From Paenibacillus koleovorans NBRC 103111 (GTDB lineage Bacteria > Bacillota > Bacilli > Paenibacillales > NBRC-103111): DNA of 64,000 nucleotides. The stretch is taken from positions 16,154 to 80,153 of the forward strand of contig NZ_BIMA01000022.1 of assembly GCF_004000845.1 (NCBI RefSeq), in the 5' to 3' direction. Below the pieces are notes generated by a model. The model had not been told where the DNA came from and did no database searches. It saw only the letters and a program-made list of their open reading frames with translations. Below, piece after piece: positions 42,887 to 51,657 of this stretch (position 1 is its first letter; the number at the start of each line of letters is the position of its first letter). The position numbers and the translations under genes are program-made.

Positions 42887-44242
42887 ATGAAAAACAATTT
42901 GTTCACGGCTTTTGAGACGAACTGGGTTAGCCTGGTGGTTTCGCTTGTTGTGATCGGCATCCTGTATTACTTGGCTCGCAAACGAGTCAGCTTCGGATGG
43001 CGCGTCATGATCGGTCTGGGTCTCGGGCTTTTGGCCGGGGTCATTTTCAACAAGAGCGGGCTGGAGTACAAGGCAGTCAGCACCATCGGAACGATCTACG
43101 TCAATCTGATCAAAATGCTCGTTATGCCGCTCGTCGTCGTCCTGGTCATCAACAGTATTTCGTCTTTGTCCAGCCTTGGTCAGCTTCGTAAAATCGGGGT
43201 GAAAACGATAGCGTGGTTCCTGGGCACCACCGGAGTGGCCGCGATCATCGGTCTTCTGGTTGCACTGGCTATCAATCCAGGCGCCGGCATCGCGCAGAAC
43301 GTCCCTAAAGACTTCAAAGCGCGAGATATTCCAACGATCTCCCAAGTCATTCTGGATCTGACGCCGTCCAATCCGATTTCGGATATGTCAGCCGGCAAAG
43401 TCGTACCGGTGTTGATCTTCGCTCTGTTCGTCGGGGTAGCCGTCCTCCATGTAAGCACGAAGAAACCGGATGCGGTTCAACCGTTCCGCACGCTGCTCAA
43501 ATCGCTCGTCGACGTGCTTCACCAAGTCGTGAAATACGTCATCCGCTTGACGCCATACGGCGTATACGCGCTAGTCGGCGCAATGGCGGCCAGATACGGA
43601 CTCGAGACTTTATCACCGCTTGCCAAGATTATCGTGGCTTCGTATGTCGCGCTCATTCTTCACTTCGTAATCGTATTCGGCGGTTTGGTGGCATTCGTCG
43701 CCAAAGTCAACCCGCTTAAATTTTTCAGGAAAGCTTATCCGACCATAGCGGTCGCTTTCACCACAAGAAGCAGTTATGCAACACTGCCGGTGAACCTGGA
43801 AGTCATCACGAAACGGCTGCGAGTTTCCCCGAGAATCGCGAGCTTCGTAGCGCCGCTCGGCGCTACGATGAACTTCAACGGTTGCGGCGGCGTCTGGCCG
43901 GCCATCGTAGCGATCTTCGTCGCCAAAGTGTATAACCTGGATCTTGGACTGTCGGATTACTTGATTCTCGTGTTCGTCGCGATCATCTCCTCCATCGGTG
44001 TGGCTGGTGTACCTGGACCGGCTACGATTTCCACGACTGTCGTATTGACTGCGCTCGGTCTGCCGCTGGAAGGGATGGGGCTCGTCATTGCCGTTGAATC
44101 GGTTATCGACATGGGTCGTACTGCAGTCAATGCAACAGGCACTACCGTTACCTCGCTGCTAGTCGCCAACTCCGAGGGCGAATTCGACCGCGAAGCCTTC
44201 AACCGAGACGAAGAAGATCCACTCGAAACGGTTGTCGCTTAA
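42887..44242 (+). CDS. DAACS-family symporter, probably cystine-type (TcyP-like)
   Basis: A 451-aa dicarboxylate/amino acid:cation symporter with eight helices and two re-entrant hairpins. Family motifs are TTRSSYATLPVNLEVI (hairpin 1), GATMNFNGCGGVWPAIVAIF and DMGRTAVNATGT. The NGC.G..PA segment and the N-terminal pattern RVSFGWRVMIGLGLG are closer to L-cystine carriers (TcyP) than to glutamate carriers. The Asp that usually ends the NxxGD sodium site is Thr here, as in the TcyP branch where it is also replaced. AAAGGGAG lies 8 nt before ATG 42887. It is a single gene with a terminator. Confidence 0.8.
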   Translation: MKNNLFTAFETNWVSLVVSLVVIGILYYLARKRVSFGWRVMIGLGLGLLAGVIFNKSGLEYKAVSTIGTIYVNLIKMLVMPLVVVLVINSISSLSSLGQLRKIGVKTIAWFLGTTGVAAIIGLLVALAINPGAGIAQNVPKDFKARDIPTISQVILDLTPSNPISDMSAGKVVPVLIFALFVGVAVLHVSTKKPDAVQPFRTLLKSLVDVLHQVVKYVIRLTPYGVYALVGAMAARYGLETLSPLAKIIVASYVALILHFVIVFGGLVAFVAKVNPLKFFRKAYPTIAVAFTTRSSYATLPVNLEVITKRLRVSPRIASFVAPLGATMNFNGCGGVWPAIVAIFVAKVYNLDLGLSDYLILVFVAIISSIGVAGVPGPATISTTVVLTALGLPLEGMGLVIAVESVIDMGRTAVNATGTTVTSLLVANSEGEFDREAFNRDEEDPLETVVA

Positions 44243-44258
44243 CTAACTACTAATAAGC

Positions 44259-44300
44259 AACCTCCAAGGCCAGTCGGCACGACTGCTTTGGAGGTTTTTT
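44259..44300. terminator. Bidirectional rho-independent terminator
   Basis: Stem AACCTCCAA (44259-44267) with TTGGAGGTT (44288-44296), an inner stem CAGTCG/CGACTG (44271-44276, 44280-44285) and a T-run. It separates the convergent symporter and AraC genes. Confidence 0.88.
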
Positions 44301-44312
44301 CATGCCGCCTTA

Positions 44313-45074
44313 TTAACCCATGTAAGTACTCGGCGATTGCCCCGTATATTTGCGGAACATTTTATAGAAGTAGGAAGGATCGTAATAGCCCAGATGATCG
44401 GCGATGAACGCCACCGTAAATCGGGTGTTGCGCAGCAGCTCCATGGCGGTCGTAATGCGCAGGCGGTGCTGGTACTCGAGCGGGGTTTGACCGACGACTT
44501 CCTTGAACAAAGTGAGCGTGTAGTTCGGTGATCGGTCGATGAGACCGGCGAGCTCCTGCAACGAAATCGCCTCGCGGTACCGGCTGATGATATGCTGCTC
44601 CAGCTTGCTGGCCAGCTGCTGCTTGCGATGGGAGATCGGCGCCGTCTCCAGCTCCCGGCATGCCAGTCCCAGCAGCTCCAGCAGCAACCCTTGGCGGATT
44701 GTCTCATAGTAAGAACGTTTTTCTAGCGTTTGACGGTGGAGCAGCATAAATTTCTCCTTGAAATAATCGAAGCTGCGCGTACGAATTCGTCGAGGTTTGC
44801 CATCGCGGAGCATGGGGAGCTCGGTCGGGCCGTTCGCCTGAAACGTAACCGCATATTTCTGATGCAGCGTCCCGCTGTCGTTTTTCGCCTCGCGCCTCGT
44901 CCCCCTAGGAATGAACAGCAAATCGCCTTTCGTCGCGGTAAGCTCCTGATCGTTCAGTTGGTACTTGAGCGTTCCTTCCGTAACCAGAACTAGCACATGG
45001 GAATGAATATGCTCTTTGCGATTATGCCAATCCGGAATATAGTCATCGAGAAAAGTGTTGAGAACTTCAAGCAT
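44313..45074 (-). CDS. AraC-family regulator with N-terminal cupin domain
   Basis: A 253-aa regulator with a cupin sugar-binding domain at the N-terminus (HIHSHVLVLVTEGTLKYQL and GDLLFIPRGTRR) and the two-helix AraC DNA-binding domain at the C-terminus (about 155-250, with SLQELAGLIDRSPNYTLTLFKE and HLGYYDPSYFYKMFRKYTGQSPS). AAGGAGATC precedes the ATG. It is transcribed away from the sulfatase gene at 45186, with about 110 bp between starts. It is the likely regulator of that gene, responding to a sugar derived from the sulfated substrate. Confidence 0.88.
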   Translation of the reverse strand: MLEVLNTFLDDYIPDWHNRKEHIHSHVLVLVTEGTLKYQLNDQELTATKGDLLFIPRGTRREAKNDSGTLHQKYAVTFQANGPTELPMLRDGKPRRIRTRSFDYFKEKFMLLHRQTLEKRSYYETIRQGLLLELLGLACRELETAPISHRKQQLASKLEQHIISRYREAISLQELAGLIDRSPNYTLTLFKEVVGQTPLEYQHRLRITTAMELLRNTRFTVAFIADHLGYYDPSYFYKMFRKYTGQSPSTYMG

Positions 45075-45185
45075 AGCGGGATCTCCTTGACAAAGTGGAA
45101 AGTGAGGATCTACCCATAATCGTAATATCGTACATGGTACTTGTAAAGAGACGGCCTATATAATGAGGGCGAGGTGATAGTATCG

Positions 45186-46601
45186 ATGAGCTCTTCTAAG
45201 AAACCGAATATTTTGTTCATCATGTCGGACGACCATGCTTCCCACGCGATGAGCTGCTACGGCAGCCGGATCAATGAAACGCCTAATATCGACAGGATCG
45301 CGAACGAAGGGATGCGCTTCGACAATTGCTTCTGCACGAATTCGATCTGTTCCCCGAGCCGTGCTGCCATCCTGACGGGCAAATACAACCATCTGAACGG
45401 GGTCAAATCGATCAATGATCATTTCGACGGCCGTCAAATGACGTATCCGAAGCTGCTGCAGCAAGTCGACTATCAGACCGCCATTATCGGCAAGTGGCAT
45501 CTCGGGCATGGGGGGCTGGCGGATCCGACCGGTTTCGATTTCTGGTCCGTCGTACCGGGACAAGGGGATTATCACGACCCGACCTTTATCGAGATGGGCG
45601 AATATAAGCAATACCCCGGCTATGTGACCGATCTGACGGCCGATTTCTGCATCGATTGGTTGAATACGCGGGACAAAGAGAGGCCGTTTATGCTCATGTG
45701 CCATCATAAGGCGCCGCATCGGCCTTGGCATCCATCCGCAAAGTATGCGAACCTGTACGACGATATCGATATTCCTGAGCCGGACACCTTTAACGACGAT
45801 TACGCCACGAAGCCTCAAGCGGTTCATGAGGCAAAAATGCGCATCGACCGCGATATGAACGTGCTCGTTGATTTGAAGGCGCTTCCCCCGGCAGGATTGA
45901 CTCCGCAGGAAGAGAAGAGCTGGATGTATCAGCGTTATATCAAAGACTATTTGCGCTGCGTCGCCTCGATCGACGAGAATGTCGGCCGGCTACTCGACTA
46001 TTTGGAGGAAGCAGGCATCGCGGACAACACGATTGTCGTGTACACGTCGGATCAAGGCTTTTTTCTTGGCGATCATGGCTGGTACGACAAACGCTTCATG
46101 TATGAAGAGTCGCTGCGGATGCCGTTCGTCATCAAGTACCCGAAGGAGATTGCGGCCGGCTCGGTGACGGAGGCCATGGCGTTGAACATCGATTTCACCG
46201 CGACGTTCCTGGATTATGCCGGAGTGGAGATCCCCTCGGACATGCAGGGGCGAAGCCTGCGCTCGGTACTGAACGGCAACGTGCCTGAGGACTGGCGGAC
46301 GTCGATGTACTATCGCTATTGGATGCACCTCGATCAATTCCACAACGTGTACTCCCACTACGGGATCCGCACGGAACGGTATAAGCTGATCTATTACTAT
46401 GCGGAGGCGCTCGGTACATCGGGATCGTTCGATGAATACCGCGAGCCGGAGTGGGAGCTGATCGACCTGGAGCGCGACCCGCGCGAGCTGGTCAATGTGT
46501 ATGGCGATCCGGCCTATGCCGAAGTCATTCCGGCGCTCAAGACGGAGATGCGCCAATTGCAGCTTGCCGTGCTGGATGAGCCGGTAGAGGAAGTAGGATG
46601 A
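45186..46601 (+). CDS. Sulfatase, Cys-type, cytoplasmic (third)
   Basis: A 471-aa sulfatase with CSPSR at 55-59 (Cys55 to formylglycine) and metal ligands in IMSDDHASH and YTSDQGFFLGDHGWYDKR. The C-terminal part carries a family-typical LIDLERDPRELVNVYGDP. No signal peptide is present. AGGTGAT lies about 7 nt before ATG 45186; GTG 45174 is the upstream alternative. It is monocistronic and divergent from a cupin-AraC regulator, and a long terminator follows. It is separate from the 16-19 kb pair and is probably controlled independently. Confidence 0.9.
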   Translation: MSSSKKPNILFIMSDDHASHAMSCYGSRINETPNIDRIANEGMRFDNCFCTNSICSPSRAAILTGKYNHLNGVKSINDHFDGRQMTYPKLLQQVDYQTAIIGKWHLGHGGLADPTGFDFWSVVPGQGDYHDPTFIEMGEYKQYPGYVTDLTADFCIDWLNTRDKERPFMLMCHHKAPHRPWHPSAKYANLYDDIDIPEPDTFNDDYATKPQAVHEAKMRIDRDMNVLVDLKALPPAGLTPQEEKSWMYQRYIKDYLRCVASIDENVGRLLDYLEEAGIADNTIVVYTSDQGFFLGDHGWYDKRFMYEESLRMPFVIKYPKEIAAGSVTEAMALNIDFTATFLDYAGVEIPSDMQGRSLRSVLNGNVPEDWRTSMYYRYWMHLDQFHNVYSHYGIRTERYKLIYYYAEALGTSGSFDEYREPEWELIDLERDPRELVNVYGDPAYAEVIPALKTEMRQLQLAVLDEPVEEVG

Positions 46602-46604
46602 AAG

Positions 46605-46648
46605 AAGAGGGGAAGCGGCTCTTGGCTTAAGAGCGCTTCCCCTCTTTG
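46605..46648. terminator. Long bidirectional terminator hairpin
   Basis: AAGAGGGGAAGC (46605-46616) pairs with 46635-46646, extended by GCTCTT/AAGAGC (46618-46623, 46629-46634) with one bulged G. It ends the sulfatase gene and overlaps the last codons of the convergent 64-aa gene. Confidence 0.88.
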
Positions 46649-46821
46649 GGTTCGAACGTCATGCACGGTTTTCCGGAAGACGAAAATACCGTCAAACTTG
46701 GCATGAGCTGGGTTTTGAAGCCGAAAGCCTTGCACCCTTTCGGGAACGCGGGGTCCCAAGTAACGTAGAAATGGCGGCATTTCAAACAATCCACGCGTTT
46801 GTTCTCGCTAGACTCGCTCAT
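46627..46821 (-). CDS. Small cysteine-containing protein (64 aa), conserved type, function unknown
   Basis: A short protein with CLKCRHFYVTWDPAFPKGC followed by AFGFKTQLMPS and a final Cys in GKPCMTFEP. Four or more Cys in CxxC-like spacing suggest a small metal-binding fold. Similar short proteins occur widely in bacteria under inconsistent names; I cannot assign a function. GAGGAG lies 13 nt before the ATG, which is long. The last codons lie inside the terminator shared with the sulfatase gene. Confidence 0.65.
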   Translation of the reverse strand: MSESSENKRVDCLKCRHFYVTWDPAFPKGCKAFGFKTQLMPSLTVFSSSGKPCMTFEPKEGKRS

Positions 46822-47010
46822 CTCGGTCAGACCACTCCTCTTGAAAGCTATTATAGCTTACCTCGCCCCCTGCTCCTAGTCCCAACAAGCTGCTTGTCGA
46901 ATTTGTCCTTTCCCATCGGCCTGTCTAGCAGTACAATAGAACGATACTATTAAAATTCGAAGCTGGACCGTGTTCATCGTGACCGATTAAAGAAAGGAAT
47001 GGCCGTTCAC

Positions 47011-48261
47011 ATGTCTCTATTTGCCCGCACCGTGGAACGCCTGCAGCTTCAATTCGGCTCTCCGGATCCCGAGAAGCGGTTGTCGCCAGATGCTAAAGTT
47101 TCTTTGCTCGTCCATTTTTGTTTTCAGATCGGCGCTTCCATGTCCAGCGTCTTTTTGAACCTGTATTTGTGGCGGCTAACCGAAAGTCTATTTATTAACG
47201 GCATGTACTATATTATTTTGTACGCGTTATCTCCTTTGTTCTTCGCTGTAGCCGGCAAAATCGCCAAAATGCGGGACCGCATGGTCGTCTATCGGATCGG
47301 GATTGCGATGTATGCGGTGTTTTTCTTGCTCGTCGTGTTGACGCAGGAGCGTGTCGCCGACTATTACATGCTGTTCGCGGTGATGCATTCGATTTCCGGT
47401 GCGTTCTACTGGACGGCGTATTTGACCTTGATGTACGACGTCTCCAACGACCGCAACCGGATTCGCTACCTTGGGTTCAACTCAATCGCCTTTATGTCCG
47501 CCACCTTGACCGGGCCTGTGATCGCCGCCTTTTTGTTTTCGCAGATCGGTGGGTTGCAGGGGTATGTGGTCGTGTTCGGCATCGCCTTCGTTATGTATGC
47601 ATTGACCGCTGCGCTTAGCTTTCGGATCCGGACGGAGAGCAATGCTCACAAGAGCTACTATCTGCACCTGATGCCGCTGCTTTTGCGCAAAAATCGCGAT
47701 TGGCTCCGCTGTTTGACGGCGTTTTTCCTGTTGGGGCTGCTGCAAGGCATTATGCTGTTCGTGCCCAATATTTTGCTGTTCTTGGTTGTTCCGCGGGAGG
47801 ATGCCGTTGGGTATTTGGGGATGCTGTTCTCGGCGGCTGCGATCACGGTGAGCTATCTATTGACCCGCGTGGCCCGGGAGGAACGGGCGAGGACGTATGT
47901 GTATCGCGCGGCGATCGGGTATACGGCAGGCTCGGCTTTGCTGCTGTTCGATTTGTCGGTGGCGACGGTCATCGGGTTTATGCTGATCCACTCGTTGTGC
48001 AATCCGCTGCACGGCAACACGCTCACCTCCTACATGTACCGGATGATCGGGCAGCTTCCTTTGCAGGGGCAGCTTCGGATCGAGTCGATGGTGATGCGAG
48101 AAACGTTTCTGAACGCGGGACGTGTCGTTTCGATTACGATGCTCATTGTGCTGGCTTCCGATTTGGCCGGGTCCATGCTGGCTTGGGTGCTGATCGGTGG
48201 CTCGCTGATGCAGTTCGGAGTGGTTTGGATGATTCGCAAAAATGGAGCTGGCGTGAGTTGA
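47011..48261 (+). CDS. Major facilitator superfamily transporter
   Basis: A 416-aa MFS protein with about twelve membrane segments. The A-type loop motif lies in GKIAKMRDRMVVYRIG, and ISGAFYWTAYLTLMYDVSNDRNRIRYLG shows the pattern of the YfkF/YitZ-like group of unknown substrate. The start at 47011 is preferred, 12 nt after AAAGGA; the upstream ATG 46999 touches the site directly. It is single, with its own promoter region and terminator. Confidence 0.85.
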   Translation: MSLFARTVERLQLQFGSPDPEKRLSPDAKVSLLVHFCFQIGASMSSVFLNLYLWRLTESLFINGMYYIILYALSPLFFAVAGKIAKMRDRMVVYRIGIAMYAVFFLLVVLTQERVADYYMLFAVMHSISGAFYWTAYLTLMYDVSNDRNRIRYLGFNSIAFMSATLTGPVIAAFLFSQIGGLQGYVVVFGIAFVMYALTAALSFRIRTESNAHKSYYLHLMPLLLRKNRDWLRCLTAFFLLGLLQGIMLFVPNILLFLVVPREDAVGYLGMLFSAAAITVSYLLTRVAREERARTYVYRAAIGYTAGSALLLFDLSVATVIGFMLIHSLCNPLHGNTLTSYMYRMIGQLPLQGQLRIESMVMRETFLNAGRVVSITMLIVLASDLAGSMLAWVLIGGSLMQFGVVWMIRKNGAGVS

Positions 48262-48281
48262 GCTGGCGCAGTTGGCGGGAG

Positions 48282-48329
48282 AGAGGCTGATGGACCCTTG
48301 GTGGTGGAGGGGGTGGCAGCCTCTTTTTG
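48282..48329 (+). terminator. Probable terminator after the MFS gene
   Basis: AGAGGCTG (48282-48289) pairs with CAGCCTCT (48317-48324) and TTTTT follows. The loop is 27 nt, so the call is moderate. Confidence 0.55.
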
Positions 48330-48353
48330 GATTACCAATATTTAGCTGTAGTG

Positions 48354-49364
48354 CTAGTGTTGCCTGATCAATAGATACAAAAAATAAGGTCCGCCAAGCG
48401 CGGCGACAACTATTCCCACAGGAATCTCCACCGGTTGTACAACCGTACGGCCGATGGTATCGGCTGCCAGCACGAGCAGAGCGCCAATGAACAGGGAAGC
48501 GGGCAGCACTCGTTTGTAGTCCGCCCCGACGAATCGGCGGGCGAGATGCGGCGCGATGAGTCCGACAAAACTGATACTGCCTGCTAGAGCGACGCTACAC
48601 CCGGCCAATCCCACGGCGAGCAACAGCAGCACCAGCCGTTCGCGTTGTATCGAGAGGCCAAGGCTGGCGGCGATATCGTCTCCCAAGCTCAGAAGGTTTA
48701 GACGAAATCCTTTGTAAACAGCAAGCGGGAGCAGCACTGCCATCCAAAAGAATGCAGTCTTTACGTATTGCCAATTGGTGCCCCAAATGCTGCCTGACAT
48801 CCAAATTTTAACAAAATCATAGCTATAAGCATCCATACGATAGGTAAAAAAAAGCATCGCCGCACTAATCCCCGCTCCGGTGGCAATACCGACAAGAATC
48901 AGCCTGGTCGGAGTTGTGCGCTGATTTTTGCGAGCCAGCGTAAACACGATAAAGGCGGCAAATGTTGCCCCGATGAAGGCTGCGATCGGCAACGCTTGAA
49001 CCGGCGCCAGTTGGATTTTACCGTAAAAGACCGTAATGTACATCACGACCCCTAACCCGGCGCCGGCATTAATGCCCAAAATTCCGGGATCAGCCAGTGA
49101 ATTTTGTGATGTTCCCTGCATAATGGCTCCGGCTACGGCCAAACCGGCGCCGACAAGCATAGCAATCATTATTCTGGGCATGCGAATACTCCATAGAATG
49201 ATGGATGAATCCCCTTTTTTCTGACCCAACAAGGTCTGCAATAAATCAAGCGGCGACAGACGGGTATACCCGCTGTTCATACTGATTAGCACACCGCTGA
49301 TGAGCAGCAATACAAGCACAAACATGATAATAAGAAAGTTTCCTTGCTTTTCCTTCCGTATCAC
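48354..49364 (-). CDS. FecCD-type siderophore ABC permease (second subunit)
   Basis: A 336-aa permease of the BtuC/FhuB-G family with about nine to ten membrane segments. Family motifs are RMPRIMIAMLVGAGLAVAGAIMQG, NSLADPGILGINAGAGLG and the ATPase-contact region ISFVGLIAPHLARRFVG. It starts at GTG and overlaps the upstream permease by 4 nt (GTGA). It is the last gene of a Fur-regulated operon with the order binding protein, permease, permease. No ATPase is encoded, as in the Bacillus yfiYZ-yfhA system, which uses a shared ATPase. Confidence 0.93.
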   Translation of the reverse strand: MIRKEKQGNFLIIMFVLVLLLISGVLISMNSGYTRLSPLDLLQTLLGQKKGDSSIILWSIRMPRIMIAMLVGAGLAVAGAIMQGTSQNSLADPGILGINAGAGLGVVMYITVFYGKIQLAPVQALPIAAFIGATFAAFIVFTLARKNQRTTPTRLILVGIATGAGISAAMLFFTYRMDAYSYDFVKIWMSGSIWGTNWQYVKTAFFWMAVLLPLAVYKGFRLNLLSLGDDIAASLGLSIQRERLVLLLLAVGLAGCSVALAGSISFVGLIAPHLARRFVGADYKRVLPASLFIGALLVLAADTIGRTVVQPVEIPVGIVVAALGGPYFLYLLIRQH

Positions 49365-50416
49365 AAATTTCCCCTCCCGTCTTTGCGCGCCAAGTAGAGA
49401 AAGAAGGGAACTCCCAGCATGGCAGTTATAATGCCAACTGGTGTTTCGCGGGGCATGTTGACCAAGCGGGATAAAGTGTCAGCCAGCAGCAGCAACAAAC
49501 CGCCAAGCAAACCCGAACAAGGTACAATCCAACGATAATTGACTCCGATGAGAAAACGTGCCAGATGGGGAACCATCAGGCCGATAAAGCTAATCGGGCC
49601 AGCGACAGCCACAGCTGAACCTGTCAGGACGAATACGGTTAGCGCACCCAGCAATTTGGTTGCCCGAATGCGCTGTCCGAGGCCGACGGCCATCTCCTCG
49701 CCAAGAGCCAGTACGGATAACGTTCTGGAGATGACAAGAGCGGACACAAAGCCGCCGATTGCCCACGGTAAAATGACGCGTACATCAAGCCACTTGACCC
49801 CGGATATACCGGCTGCATACCAAAGCATAATGTTTTGTGAGATGCCATAGTAAATTTGGATGCCTTCGGCAAATGCTCCCAGCAGGGCGCTGACTGTGGC
49901 GCCGGCAAGTGCCAGCTTGACATTGGTATAGTGCTGCGAGCGGCTTATTGCCCCTAATGTACCCACTCCGTATACAAGAACCGTCCCGCATGCTGCGCCT
50001 AGCATCGACACAAGGATGATCTGATGGTAAGCAAGATAAGGGGTAAAGGCAAAAACAAGCACTATTGCAAAGCTCGATCCCGCGGACACTCCCATAATGC
50101 TGGGACTTGCTAGTGGATTACGTGTCAATCCCTGCATGATCGCACCGGAAATAGCGAAACAGGCGCCGGCTAATATAGCAGTCAGCGCCCGTGGCAGCCT
50201 TACCGACAATACCGTATAATGCTGAATAGAGTCAGCCTTGTAATGCAAGAAAGCTTCAATCACTGTGGCGGTGCTAATATGGGCGGCTCCCGTTGCGACG
50301 GATAGGATCACACACGGAACAAAAGCGGCGGCGAGCAGACAGACAAGAAGAGAAGGCGCAATCCTTCTCTTCTTGTCTGTTGCTGCTGAATGCATTACTT
50401 CAGTCTGGCTGATCAC
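49361..50416 (-). CDS. FecCD-type siderophore ABC permease (first subunit)
   Basis: A 351-aa permease of the same family, with RLPRALTAILAGACFAISGAIMQG, NPLASPSIMGVSAGSSF and ISFIGLMVPHLARFLIG. It starts at GTG, overlapping the binding protein stop by 4 nt; an ATG eight codons in is an alternative. With its neighbour it forms the heterodimeric channel for ferric siderophore import. The substrate class (hydroxamate likely) is inferred from operon type only. Confidence 0.93.
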   Translation of the reverse strand: MISQTEVMHSAATDKKRRIAPSLLVCLLAAAFVPCVILSVATGAAHISTATVIEAFLHYKADSIQHYTVLSVRLPRALTAILAGACFAISGAIMQGLTRNPLASPSIMGVSAGSSFAIVLVFAFTPYLAYHQIILVSMLGAACGTVLVYGVGTLGAISRSQHYTNVKLALAGATVSALLGAFAEGIQIYYGISQNIMLWYAAGISGVKWLDVRVILPWAIGGFVSALVISRTLSVLALGEEMAVGLGQRIRATKLLGALTVFVLTGSAVAVAGPISFIGLMVPHLARFLIGVNYRWIVPCSGLLGGLLLLLADTLSRLVNMPRETPVGIITAMLGVPFFLYLARKDGRGNL

Positions 50417-51411
50417 TTCTTAAGCAGCTCCCGTTTGAGCGTATCCACGAATTGATTGTGCATAACAAGTCCAAAGCCTGTTTTAGTCGCGCGAAGCGGA
50501 ACCATGACGACTTTACCGTCTTTCACAGCATTTAAGCTTTTCCACAGCGGTGTTTTCAGCATTTCATTCAGATGATCAACATACTCGGGTACGTTCGTAT
50601 CCATGACAAAAATATAATCCGGATTGATCTCCGGCAAAATTTCGGCTGCTATCTTTGTTTCATTACTTTCATCCTTAAGGCTTTCCGGGTATTTCAACCC
50701 CAGCTGTTCGTATGCGATTTTCCCTAGAGGGCTTAGATTTCCAAGAATGCGGGTATCTTTATCCGTCACTTTGAAGAAAACGACAGTTTTACCCTTCATG
50801 ATCGGTGCCAGTTGATCCTTTAACGCAAGTAAATTTTCATCGAAGGTTTTCAACTGCTGCTTAGCCAGTTCCTGTTTGTTGACTGCGTCTGCGATTTTAA
50901 GGAAGACCCCTCTCCAATCCTTCTCCATTTCATCGCTCGTAATAATAAGTGTTGGTGCGATTTGCTTTAAGGTGTCGTAGGCTTTGGAATGTTCCTTATC
51001 TGTGCCGATAATAAGCTCCGGCTTTAACCCCAGCAATTTCTCCATGTTTGGAGCGGTGCCTTGACCTACCGAGGCAGATCCCTTCAATTGATTAGCAATA
51101 TAAGGCTCAAAATCTCCGCCATCCCGGACAACTGCCCCCACGGGCACAATACCAAGAGATACGATATGATCGGCAAAGCTGCGCTCCAATGTAACAACTC
51201 GCTCTACCTTCTCAGCAACTGCAATACTTCCGAGAGTATGAGTGATCGTCCTCTTGACTGGTTCCTTTGACGGCGATACCGATGCATTTGGAGTACTCGA
51301 CACCTCCGGCAAAGCTCCTGATTTCTCTTCCTTAGAGCTGCAAGCAGTTCCAAGGATGGCAAGTAAAATAACTGTCGTAACAAGTACGATGAGTCCCCAG
51401 TACCTTTTCAT
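50413..51411 (-). CDS. Siderophore-binding lipoprotein
   Basis: A 332-aa FepB/FhuD-type (helical backbone) iron-siderophore-binding lipoprotein. The lipobox is LGTAC with Cys24, followed by a Ser/Pro-rich spacer and a two-lobed fold (RVVTLERSFADHIVSLGIVPVGA near the front, GLVMHNQFVDTLKRELL at the end). AAGGCGG precedes the ATG. Transcription starts from the Fur-box promoter upstream. It delivers ferric siderophore to the two permeases encoded downstream. Confidence 0.92.
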   Translation of the reverse strand: MKRYWGLIVLVTTVILLAILGTACSSKEEKSGALPEVSSTPNASVSPSKEPVKRTITHTLGSIAVAEKVERVVTLERSFADHIVSLGIVPVGAVVRDGGDFEPYIANQLKGSASVGQGTAPNMEKLLGLKPELIIGTDKEHSKAYDTLKQIAPTLIITSDEMEKDWRGVFLKIADAVNKQELAKQQLKTFDENLLALKDQLAPIMKGKTVVFFKVTDKDTRILGNLSPLGKIAYEQLGLKYPESLKDESNETKIAAEILPEINPDYIFVMDTNVPEYVDHLNEMLKTPLWKSLNAVKDGKVVMVPLRATKTGFGLVMHNQFVDTLKRELLKK

Positions 51412-51446
51412 AATCGTCCGCCTTTTTTCAAATACTTATAATGTAT

Positions 51447-51465
51447 GATAATGATAATTATTATC
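51447..51465. promoter_or_regulatory. Fur box
   Basis: A 19-bp palindrome beginning GATAATGATAAT matches the classical Fur consensus at 18 of 19 positions. It overlaps the -10 element of the minus-strand siderophore operon promoter. Established Fur biology makes iron repression of this operon very likely. Confidence 0.93.
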
Positions 51466-51491
51466 ATAGGATATTTGACATTGCTTGTCAA
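51463..51491 (-). promoter_or_regulatory. Sigma-A promoter of the siderophore uptake operon
   Basis: On the minus strand TTGACA (51491-51486), 17-bp spacer, TATGAT (51468-51463). The Fur box covers the -10 region. Confidence 0.85.
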
Positions 51492-51657
51492 TTCGCAGTA
51501 ATAGATTCAGTTCTAGCGTTTGAGTGTGAGTTGTGGGATATATCAAAATCAGCTCAGTGAATTATAATAGGCTTGTCAAAGTATTTATCGATCAAGCAAT
51601 TCGAACGACCTATTTTTCCAAATGCCGGTCAAACCGTAAGGAACAGGATGTGCGTCG

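Noticed and set aside
46627..46821. Naming the 64-aa Cys protein as uracil-DNA glycosylase
   Set aside because: Some databases use that name for similar short proteins, but it is far too short and lacks glycosylase motifs.
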